A stretch of 25,696 nucleotides of DNA from an uncultured Clostridia bacterium (lineage in GTDB: Bacteria; Bacillota; Clostridia; Christensenellales; Borkfalkiaceae): the NCBI GenBank assembly GCA_937912025.1, contig CALDOZ010000001.1:1-25696 (forward strand), read 5' to 3'. This document shows, in pieces, positions 15,748 to 22,697 of the stretch. Made by a program: the position numbers and the translations under genes. Numbering within the stretch: position 1 is the first letter of the stretch; the number at the start of each line of letters is the position of its first letter. A model generated the notes under the pieces. It searched no databases and was not told the DNA's origin. It saw only the letters and a list, made by a program, of their open reading frames with translations.

Positions 15748-15789
15748 TTAATGCCTCGATTTTGAAGTATCATTTGTGGTTGATGGTAT

Positions 15790-18315
15790 TTAATAATTAA
15801 TTTTTGGCACTCCATCTACATAGTGCCAATAATAAATTCCCTCGTTTACATTTGACACTAATGTTTCCGAATAAAAAGCCACGATATAATTTTGATAGAT
15901 TTTTTCGTGATGCCACTCGTCTTGATTTCCAGCAAAATATAAACACTCTAATTGATTATAGCCTGCAAATGCATTATCCTCAATTATTATATTGCCATTA
16001 TAGATAACTACGTACTGTAAATTATCACAATTTTCAAATGTGTAGGATTCTATCAGAGAACATTGTTCTGACAGTTCAATTAACTTTAAAATATCATTAT
16101 CGATGAACAATCCTTTTTGCAAGGAATAATTTGGCAATACTTTAATATCGAACGTTGGTGTAATAACCTTTGCACCATTTTCTCCGTAATATACTGACAA
16201 ACCAATTCTATCATTTTTTGAAGTAACCAAGTATTCTTCTGTTTGCATATAATATCCCCAAATCACAGGATAGTTATAGTAGTTCCATTCTGCATCCCAG
16301 TTTTCAGTCGGATATTCCAAGCTACAGTAGATGGTTGGCTTATTATCCTTCAGATAGTTAAAAGCTACTTCTCCAATACTTGTTACTGATTTTGATATAT
16401 AAATACATTTCGTGACAGTACAACCATAAAAAGCATGGTCTGACAATGTAGTTATGTTGTCAGGAATAATTAATGTTTCAAATGTGCAGTTTTCAAAAGC
16501 ACGATAGCCGATTTTAGCCACATTAGACTCTAAGTTTATTGAGGTCAAAGATGTGCAATCTCTAAATGCACCGTAACCGATTTCACTCGCCCCGCATCCA
16601 AAATCGATATACTTCAACGAACTACATCCACTTAAACAATAATTTCCAATTTTAGCAACAAGGTCACCAAAAGTTATACTTTCTATCATTGTGCAATTAT
16701 AAAATGAGTAAGAACAGTGTCCGCCTAGCAAGGTAACGTCTCTCAAACCTGTTGGAATAAAATAACTAACATAGCGAATGTTGTCGGACAAATTATAACT
16801 ATTTCCGGAATAGTATTGTTGGAGTATTCGAGTTGAATTTTCATATTCTTGAGTGCCAAATAAACGACCAAAATTAAACTCTTTAGATCCATTGGGGTTT
16901 TCGGTTGACAAAGAATTAATAAAGGGAATCTGTAATTTTTCCAAATTAGAGCAACCGGAAAATGCAGCATCTGCAATATTTGCTACTTTATAACCTTGAT
17001 AATATTCGGCAAGATATATTTCGGTTGTGGTATTAGAATTAACAACGCCAGTTATTATGCAACTAATATTATCGTTATTTACTTTATAAGATAGCAATGC
17101 ATCGTTTGGAAACGGATTAATCACATTCTTATTCTCGTAATTTATACAAATTTCATCTATAATAATGCTGTTGGATGATGCATTGAATATCTTTATATAG
17201 CTGCAAGGAATTTCAAGCGTGATAATTTCATTGCTTTTACATAGTATACTTTGGTTGAAAATAGCAAACCCGTCAATCGACTGATAGCCGAACGATACAA
17301 TCAATTCATCTTCCGGATTTGTTGTCTTGACTATCAATGAAGAAATGCCGTTTATTTCCTCTATATTTTTCAAATATCCATACGGGTTTAGCTGTCCCCA
17401 TCTTCCGAGCATTTTTTTGTAATTTGAATATTCAAAACCAATAATATCACCTCGATTAGTTGTGGTATTTATATTTGATTTTTCGGTTGAATTATTAGTT
17501 TCAAACAGATTATTGTTGGGTGAAAAGATAAACATATATTTTTCAATAGCAAAATATTGTGCAATTACTTCTATGTCGCCAGTAACAAAATCTGTTTCTT
17601 TATCCCAGCCCGTGAAAGTGTATGAATAAAAAGAATCATCTGCTCTAGAAGGGGTGTCTAATAAATATTCAACTTTTGATCCATAGGTAACATCTATTAC
17701 ATATAAAATTGAACCATCGTAATTTTTAAACGTAACATTATATTTTTTCAGAACCGAAGTAAACACAGCGGTATATGTAACATCTCCATTGGCATCAACA
17801 ACTTCGGGAGTCCATCCGGCAAACACATAGGAATATTGTGCATCGGCAGCCTTGGTGGGTTCTGCGCCATCGTATGTAGGAACAGTTCCTTCACTCACTT
17901 CTGTATCCGTTTCCAGCACGGTATCACCGTTTTTCCAAGCGATTGTGTACTTAGGAATTGGCTTCGCATAGATAACGGAATTACTCCAATCACTATTCGT
18001 ATAATTCGTTCCATCGCCAATCGCTCTGATTTTGAACGTCTGGCCGTCAGTGAGTTTTCTACTTGTTACGGAGTTTTCGATATACGAAAGATTACCGTCT
18101 ATGCTGATTTCGAACTTGTCAGCAGATGCATCAGTGCTCCATGTGGCGGTGTCATCGGTTAGAACAACCGTAGGAGCCGTTAACTTTGTAGGAGTGGATG
18201 GTGTTGGATTGTCGCCATTATTGCTACCTCCGCCACCGCATGACGCAAGGATGAAGATACTGCACAGTAATGTCAGCACTAGCAGAATAATATTAGATAG
18301 TCTTGTTTTTTTCAT
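15790..18315 (-). CDS. Large surface lipoprotein with InlB-type repeats and BspA-like leucine-rich repeats
   Basis: This 841-aa protein starts with a lipoprotein signal (hydrophobic 9-24, lipobox L-A-S-C, Cys26), then a Gly/Asn/Pro/Thr-rich tether. An Ig/fibronectin-like domain covers about 45-115. Two InlB B-repeat-like modules follow (about 122-186 and 191-253; note FAGWTPEV and FTGWDKET). A middle domain of unknown type spans about 255-390. Leucine-rich repeats of the BspA/LRR_5 type cover about 430-830, with recurring 'I...AF.GC..L..I.IP' units. Such proteins bind host or other surface ligands. The ATG is preceded by TTAGGAGG. Upstream lies a structured RNA with its own terminator. Codon and base use differ from the housekeeping operon, which suggests transfer. 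Confidence 0.85.
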   Translation of the reverse strand: MKKTRLSNIILLVLTLLCSIFILASCGGGGSNNGDNPTPSTPTKLTAPTVVLTDDTATWSTDASADKFEISIDGNLSYIENSVTSRKLTDGQTFKIRAIGDGTNYTNSDWSNSVIYAKPIPKYTIAWKNGDTVLETDTEVSEGTVPTYDGAEPTKAADAQYSYVFAGWTPEVVDANGDVTYTAVFTSVLKKYNVTFKNYDGSILYVIDVTYGSKVEYLLDTPSRADDSFYSYTFTGWDKETDFVTGDIEVIAQYFAIEKYMFIFSPNNNLFETNNSTEKSNINTTTNRGDIIGFEYSNYKKMLGRWGQLNPYGYLKNIEEINGISSLIVKTTNPEDELIVSFGYQSIDGFAIFNQSILCKSNEIITLEIPCSYIKIFNASSNSIIIDEICINYENKNVINPFPNDALLSYKVNNDNISCIITGVVNSNTTTEIYLAEYYQGYKVANIADAAFSGCSNLEKLQIPFINSLSTENPNGSKEFNFGRLFGTQEYENSTRILQQYYSGNSYNLSDNIRYVSYFIPTGLRDVTLLGGHCSYSFYNCTMIESITFGDLVAKIGNYCLSGCSSLKYIDFGCGASEIGYGAFRDCTSLTSINLESNVAKIGYRAFENCTFETLIIPDNITTLSDHAFYGCTVTKCIYISKSVTSIGEVAFNYLKDNKPTIYCSLEYPTENWDAEWNYYNYPVIWGYYMQTEEYLVTSKNDRIGLSVYYGENGAKVITPTFDIKVLPNYSLQKGLFIDNDILKLIELSEQCSLIESYTFENCDNLQYVVIYNGNIIIEDNAFAGYNQLECLYFAGNQDEWHHEKIYQNYIVAFYSETLVSNVNEGIYYWHYVDGVPKINY

Positions 18316-18366
18316 GACATCCTCCTAAAAGATAATTCCTACACCTTTGTTTATTATCTTGGAAAT

Positions 18367-18395
18367 AAAAAAGGCGCTAACCGAAGTTAACGCCT
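18367..18395 (-). terminator. UUCG-capped intrinsic terminator
   Basis: On the minus strand GGCGUUAAC pairs with GUUAGCGCC (one G-U) around a UUCG tetraloop, followed by six U (18372-18367). It ends the candidate RNA 52 nt before the lipoprotein start codon. Confidence 0.88.
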
Positions 18396-18572
18396 AAAAA
18401 CGCAAACTCCGATTGTCGCTCAACAATTTTACATAGAACAAGCATCTAAACACTTTTCACTAGGTTGGAATTTGCATTTTTATCAAATTCAAATAGTGAA
18501 AAGCCAAAAAAGGGTAAAATACCCCTAATGTGAGAAAAAAAGCCTGTTCTGGCAGTATTAAAATTGTTGAGC
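18367..18572 (-). ncRNA. Candidate structured RNA or cis-acting leader, about 206 nt, unclassified
   Basis: From the predicted start at 18572 the minus-strand RNA folds completely. P1 is a 14-bp perfect closing helix (18559-18572 with 18418-18431). P2 is 9 bp with one G-U (18542-18550 with 18435-18443). P3 is a 7-bp hairpin (18520-18526 with 18510-18516). P4 is a 10-bp perfect helix (18494-18503 with 18453-18462), and P5 is a 7-bp hairpin inside it (18484-18490 with 18468-18474). A short linker leads to a UUCG-capped terminator (18373-18394) and six U. The architecture is nested with a side hairpin, 6S-like in outline, but no sequence signature of 6S, tmRNA, SRP, RNase P, T-box or a known riboswitch was recognised. 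Confidence 0.65.
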
Positions 18573-18578
18573 ATAATT

Positions 18579-18607
18579 ATTATAACACTATTTTACAAAA
18601 AAGTCAA
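18579..18607 (-). promoter_or_regulatory. Strong sigma-A type promoter of the structured RNA
   Basis: On the minus strand TTGACT (18602-18607) and a perfect TATAAT (18579-18584) are 17 nt apart. The expected start, 7 nt beyond the -10 box, is position 18572, exactly the first base of the 14-bp closing helix. Confidence 0.8.
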
Positions 18608-18734
18608 TGTAAAGTGGTAGTATATCAAAAAGTTTACAATAAAGAAAATAGATAAAAGAAAAATCAGACCCCATAATGGAATCTAATTGTTTCTCCGCTT
18701 GAAAGTGCAATTTCATATAAATTTTTAATGTTTC

Positions 18735-18756
18735 AAAAAATCCCTAAGAGTGATGC
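18735..18756 (+). repeat. Right 22-bp inverted repeat of the accessory segment
   Basis: This is the partner of 15162-15183, inverted, with one mismatch. It abuts repeat copy 2 directly. Confidence 0.75.
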
Positions 18757-18848
18757 CCTTTATGCACCCCTTTTTTATTGCGAAACGAAGAAACAGAATG
18801 GGGTTTGATGGGGGAGCAAATTGCGTAGCAATTTTTCCGCTATGAAAA
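18756..18848 (+). repeat. Structured repeat, copy 2
   Basis: It is about 90% identical to 14950-15042, with the hairpin AAATTGC/GCAATTT at 18818-18834. Here there is no intact tRNA next to it, so it is a dispersed copy rather than a tRNA leader. Confidence 0.78.
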
Positions 18849-19027
18849 TATTGCATAGGCAAGTTGTTGTTTTATATCTTTTATGAAAGACATTATAGAC
18901 GGCAAGTCAATATTTTTTCATTTAAAAATATCTTAATGGTAATATATTCATATTATTAGGTGAAAAACCAAATGAAATATGTTTAAAAGTGTAATAAAAT
19001 AAAGAAAATTATAAGGAGAGTTTTTCT

Positions 19028-21244
19028 ATGAAAACCGCAATTAATAGTATAGGCTTTAAAGATATATACACTTCTGAAAAAGACGGCAAAAAGTTTTTTT
19101 GTTATCGTACGGGAATGACCGTATACGAAGAAGTTTTCGACGGTTATAGATATATGTCTGCCGGCTGGAACACCGCAGGTTATACTTTAAACGTTCTTGA
19201 CGATATGCCTACGCGTTTAAACAACGATTTATTTGCCGAAGCGCAATCGTTTGACGTGGAAGTTGACGGTGTTTCGCTTTCGTGGGATTGGAAGTTCGTT
19301 GATTTTAGTCAAAATGAAGAAGTTCTTGAAAACGGAACGCAAGTTATTCACGGTATAGTTACCCTTAAAAGCGCAATTAAACCAATAACTGTAAAAGTGC
19401 ATACCGTATTAGACGGAACGCCTATTTTCGAGCGCTATATAGAAATTGAAAACGACGGGGATTTTCCAGCAAATATTAACGTTTCCGCCCCAATTTGCGG
19501 TGGTATTGAAACCATTGCTAATTGGAAAGATTATATGACTGGCGTTCCTGACCCAACCAAGATTTATTCGCTTGGATATATGGCGGGTTCAGAGCATAAC
19601 CACGAAGGCGGTTTTAAATGGTACGACCTTTTAAATACCGTTCACGCCGTAGAAGGCAAATATCAATACGCCGACTTTCGTCACCCCATTTTCGTATTAA
19701 GAAACAACTTGCTTGGTACTATTATGATTGCCGAGTTTGGTTGGACGGGGGGTTACCGCTTTGAGTTTGCTCTTAATACCGACGTTGGTAACGACCCATC
19801 CCCACTTTCAAGACTTTCGTTCCGTACTGAAATTAAAGGTCAAAAACCTATTATAATACTCGATAAAGGCGAAAAATTCGTTACTCCAAAAGTTCATATT
19901 GGTATGATGTCTGGCGACCTTGACGTTGCAATTAACGCAATGCACAAGCATTTACGCAAAACGGTATTTACTTTGCCGTCGGCTCGTGGCGTTAAAGGTT
20001 GGGTTGAGGGCGGAATGGGACCTGAGCGTCTTATGGACGTAACTGCTACCAAACACTTTGCCGACACCATAGCAGAAGTTGGCGGTGAAACGTTTATTAT
20101 TGACGCTGGCTGGTATTGTCCATTAGGTACTGCCGTTAAAGAATGGTGGCAACGCGTAGGCGACTGGATTCCAGATAGCGGACGTTATCCTAACGGTATA
20201 AAAGAAATACGCGACTATATTCATTCAAAAGGCTTACTTTTCGGTTTATGGCTTGACTTAGAAAGAATAGGCCCGTCGGCAAAAGTATATAAAGAACACC
20301 CTGAATGGATATCAAAATGCTACGCCAACAATTTACAAAATACTCAACTTAACATGGCAATTAAAGAGGCTGCCGAATGGGCTGAAAGCGAACTTAGTCG
20401 TGTTATTGAAGAATATCAAATAGACTTATTTAGGCTTGATTACAACTTAAACAATTTAAGCAAACAAAACCGCTACTATGGTAAAAACGGCTTAGAAAAC
20501 GCGTACGTTAGATACTATCAAAACACAAACGCTATGTATGAAAGACTCCGCCGTAAATACCCTAACGTAGTTTTTGAAAACTGCGCTGGCGGTGGTGGAC
20601 GTACCGACGTTGGTTTTGTGTCAAACTTCACTCACACTTGGGTAAGCGACCATAACGTTGCTCCGCGTTCGTTCTCTGTTATGAACGGAATGACAATGGC
20701 TCTTCCGCCTGAAATGGTAGACCGTCTTGTAAGCGGAATGGGATGTCACACACGCGCTTCACTTGCTTGGCAAGTAAGAAACGCAATATTTGGTAGACCG
20801 TCAACTAACGACTATAACGCCGTTGGTAGCAAAATGAACGCTGAACAAATAGAAATTGTAAAACACACCTTTGATATTTACAAAAAGCACGTTCGTCCGT
20901 ATATTGACGATAGTTTGATTTTCCACCATACACCAGAATTAGTTGGCGACGAAAATGCTAAAAACGCCGTTGTTGAACAACCGCGCGGAACGGGTATTAT
21001 AGAGCGTGTTTCGGGCGATTATCGCCACGGTATAGTAGGCGTGTTCAACCTTGCCGATGCAACTAATAAAACTTCACATGTAATTTTCCCTAAAGGAATT
21101 AACCCGACATTTACCTACAACGTGACCTTTGACAATTCAAACGTAACGGTAAAACTTAGCGGTTTTGAAATTGTAAATTCGGGTATACGCGTTAATCTTA
21201 CAACGTCGCTTACGTCTGAGCTTATTATTTTTGAAGCGGAATAA
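19028..21244 (+). CDS. Alpha-galactosidase, glycoside hydrolase family 36
   Basis: The enzyme removes alpha-linked galactose from oligosaccharides such as melibiose or raffinose. The 738-aa length and order fit GH36: an N-terminal beta-sandwich (about 1-310), a TIM barrel from about 320 to 640, and a C-terminal beta domain. Barrel signposts are IIDAGWY (D359), the GLWLDLERIGPSA loop, the nucleophile D471 in FRLDYN, the ENCAGGGGR loop, and the acid/base D541 in TWVSDHN. It lacks a signal peptide, so it acts inside the cell on imported sugars; galactose released here can be anomerised by GalM (7069-8127). AAGGAG precedes the ATG by 9 nt. It has its own terminator at 21297-21331. Confidence 0.92.
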   Translation: MKTAINSIGFKDIYTSEKDGKKFFCYRTGMTVYEEVFDGYRYMSAGWNTAGYTLNVLDDMPTRLNNDLFAEAQSFDVEVDGVSLSWDWKFVDFSQNEEVLENGTQVIHGIVTLKSAIKPITVKVHTVLDGTPIFERYIEIENDGDFPANINVSAPICGGIETIANWKDYMTGVPDPTKIYSLGYMAGSEHNHEGGFKWYDLLNTVHAVEGKYQYADFRHPIFVLRNNLLGTIMIAEFGWTGGYRFEFALNTDVGNDPSPLSRLSFRTEIKGQKPIIILDKGEKFVTPKVHIGMMSGDLDVAINAMHKHLRKTVFTLPSARGVKGWVEGGMGPERLMDVTATKHFADTIAEVGGETFIIDAGWYCPLGTAVKEWWQRVGDWIPDSGRYPNGIKEIRDYIHSKGLLFGLWLDLERIGPSAKVYKEHPEWISKCYANNLQNTQLNMAIKEAAEWAESELSRVIEEYQIDLFRLDYNLNNLSKQNRYYGKNGLENAYVRYYQNTNAMYERLRRKYPNVVFENCAGGGGRTDVGFVSNFTHTWVSDHNVAPRSFSVMNGMTMALPPEMVDRLVSGMGCHTRASLAWQVRNAIFGRPSTNDYNAVGSKMNAEQIEIVKHTFDIYKKHVRPYIDDSLIFHHTPELVGDENAKNAVVEQPRGTGIIERVSGDYRHGIVGVFNLADATNKTSHVIFPKGINPTFTYNVTFDNSNVTVKLSGFEIVNSGIRVNLTTSLTSELIIFEAE

Positions 21245-21295
21245 TTATAAAAGTTAATTGCCATTTTATTAAGGCGTTATATAAATTACAAATAA

Positions 21296-21331
21296 AAAAA
21301 GGCTAACAAACTGGTTTTGCTAGCCTTTTTT
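21296..21331. terminator. Terminator between convergent genes
   Basis: AAAAAGGCTA and TAGCCTTTTT pair, extended by CAAA/TTTG after a one-base mismatch, around a CTGG loop region. A and T runs on both sides allow use by both the GH36 gene and the minus-strand phosphodiesterase. Confidence 0.75.
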
Positions 21332-21406
21332 ATTGTTGAAATTTTTGTATTATAAGCGATTTTCCATAGCGTTTTCATGAAAAATTTCTTGAAAAAGTTG
21401 CTCGTT

Positions 21407-21949
21407 TTACATTTTGAACGTATTGAAAACGTTGCCGTCGAAGTCTTTAAAATTAAAAAGCCCGTCTTCAAAAATAATATAACCGCTATTAGTTCCGTTT
21501 TTAGGAAGCGCAACGCTACCTGGGTTAATATAGGTATAACTGCCAACGCTTTCGCATGCGGTAACGTGAGTGTGCCCGTGAAGTAACACGTCGCCTTTAC
21601 TAAGTAACGGTGGGGTTTGGTTATTGTAAATATGACCGTGAGTAACGAAAATTACGTTGCTTTTATAATTAATTAAAGCGTAATCTGCCATTATAGGAAA
21701 TTCAAGAACCATTTGGTCTACTTCGCTGTCACAATTACCGCGAACGCATAAAATTTGCGATTTGTATTCATTTAAAAGTTCGTAAACTAGTTTAGGGTTG
21801 TATTCTTTAGGGAGTTCGTTTCTTGGTCCGTGATACAAAATATCGCCAAGCAAAACTAGTTTGTCAGCCTTTTCACTTTTAAAAGCGTCGATAATTTTTT
21901 TAGCGTAAAAATACGAGCCGTGCACGTCCGATGCGATTAAATACTTCAT
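21407..21949 (-). CDS. yfcE: YfcE/MJ0936-family metallophosphoesterase
   Basis: This 180-aa protein is a small calcineurin-fold phosphodiesterase that needs two metal ions. All motifs are present: D8 and H10 in SDVHG, D36 in GDILYHGPRN, N72 in GNCD, H104 in THGH, and H126/H128 in HGHTH. Length and motif spacing match YfcE, which hydrolyses phosphodiester model substrates in vitro; the natural substrate is unknown. It is cytoplasmic. It is a single gene, convergent with the GH36 gene. The start at 21949 lies behind AGGACAGGT; no strong promoter was identified upstream. The gene symbol is given by motif similarity. Confidence 0.9.
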   Translation of the reverse strand: MKYLIASDVHGSYFYAKKIIDAFKSEKADKLVLLGDILYHGPRNELPKEYNPKLVYELLNEYKSQILCVRGNCDSEVDQMVLEFPIMADYALINYKSNVIFVTHGHIYNNQTPPLLSKGDVLLHGHTHVTACESVGSYTYINPGSVALPKNGTNSGYIIFEDGLFNFKDFDGNVFNTFKM

Positions 21950-22129
21950 TACGTTACCTGTCCTTATTGTTTTATGTAAACGCCTTACGTTATGTTAAGC
22001 GCTAATAAATACATAATAGCAAACATTTAGAAACTTTGCAAGCGTTTAGTTTTAGTCGAATAAAAACGCCGTCCAACTTATTATTGTGAAACGCGCGTAC
22101 TTGACGGACTAATGAAGAACTTTTTCCCC

Positions 22130-22201
22130 GTCACTTAGAGCCTTGCTACCGTGAACGACCTACGAAGAATCTCAAAATAGATACTTCGAAAGCAGGGCAA
22201 G
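22130..22201 (+). repeat. Intergenic palindromic repeat, unit A
   Basis: This 72-bp unit differs from unit B (22234-22305) at only a few positions, and the period is 104 bp. Its centre can fold: CGAAG-A-ATCT pairs with AGAT-A-CTTCG, and an outer CTTGC pairs with GCAAG. The outer ends GTCACTTAGAG and CTCAGTATGAC (22211-22221) are near inverse of each other, which suggests a small non-autonomous element with imperfect terminal inverted repeats. Confidence 0.8.
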
Positions 22202-22233
22202 AAAGTCCGTCTCAGTATGACACCGTCCAACTT

Positions 22234-22305
22234 GTCACTTAGAGCCTTGCTACCGTGAACGACCTACGAAGAATCTCAAAATAAATACTTCGAAAGTAGA
22301 GCAAG
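22234..22305 (+). repeat. Intergenic palindromic repeat, unit B
   Basis: Second copy of the 72-bp unit. The region to its right carries a degenerate end (GTCCGTC...TTATGA near 22348) interrupted by extra sequence, so this copy is decayed relative to unit A. Confidence 0.8.
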
Positions 22306-22545
22306 CGGAAACTTTTAACATGACAGCAGGGAAAACGCTTTGCTTAGTCCGTCTTATTATGATAGTACACGGTTTACTCCATTAAAAGCCCTAAAAAATC
22401 ACAAAAAAACAAAAAAATTTTAAAGCAAAAACACAATATATAACATCTTCGCCTTGTTTTAACAAAATATATAGTAAATTATATAACAAAATATTTTATG
22501 TTTTACTAAAAATTTTTAAAAACATGTTTTTTTGCTATGAAGATA

Positions 22546-22554
22546 TGATACAAT
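22546..22554 (+). promoter_or_regulatory. Extended -10 promoter of the secreted protein gene
   Basis: TG-A-TACAAT at 22546-22554 matches the extended -10 pattern; no good -35 box is at the right distance, which such promoters can do without. It leaves a leader of about 135 nt before the start at 22698. Confidence 0.5.
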
Positions 22555-22697
22555 ATAACCACAAATGATAAAATGTCGTGTAGTATCTATACGGCAAGGT
22601 TGTTATTTATTAATTAGATGCGCGCGCTACGCGTGTACGAGATAGCGCAACTGCGCTAATAAAATTTAGAAAAATTTAACTCTTATAAGGAGGAATT

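Larger units (their letters stand above)
18316..19027. other. Intergenic region holding a structured RNA, a repeat and the alpha-galactosidase leader
   Basis: No protein gene is visible. From left to right it holds the 51-nt leader of the lipoprotein gene, a terminator (18367-18395), the candidate RNA and its promoter (18396-18607, minus strand), AT-rich sequence without features, the right inverted repeat (18735-18756), repeat copy 2 (18756-18848), and the AT-rich upstream region of the GH36 gene, in which no promoter is clear. Confidence 0.7.
21950..22697. other. Long intergenic region with palindromic repeats and the promoter of the secreted protein gene
   Basis: The 748 bases hold no gene. 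The left part (22130-22305) holds two 72-bp repeat units and degenerate fragments around them. 22380-22560 is very AT-rich. An extended -10 promoter lies at 22546-22554, and the leader after it has GC-rich inverted sequences (TAGCGCA/TGCGCTA at 22644-22660) before the AAGGAGG of the secreted protein gene. Confidence 0.65.

Noticed and set aside
15790..18315. Diversity-generating retroelement target at the lipoprotein C-terminus
   Set aside because: There is no template repeat or reverse transcriptase, and the C-terminus is ordinary leucine-rich repeat sequence.
18367..18572. tracrRNA, retron or omega RNA identity for the structured RNA
   Set aside because: No CRISPR repeats, Cas, reverse transcriptase, IscB or TnpB genes are found in the window, and no repeat/anti-repeat pairing was seen.
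22037..22051. Catabolite-repression (cre) site
   Set aside because: TTTGCAAGCGTTTAG matches only the left half of the consensus, and it is not placed at a sugar gene; the similarity is probably chance.
22130..22305. Possible CRISPR array
   Set aside because: Only two units of 72 bp with a 104-bp period, imperfect and with self-complementary ends, and no cas genes; it is an interspersed repeat.
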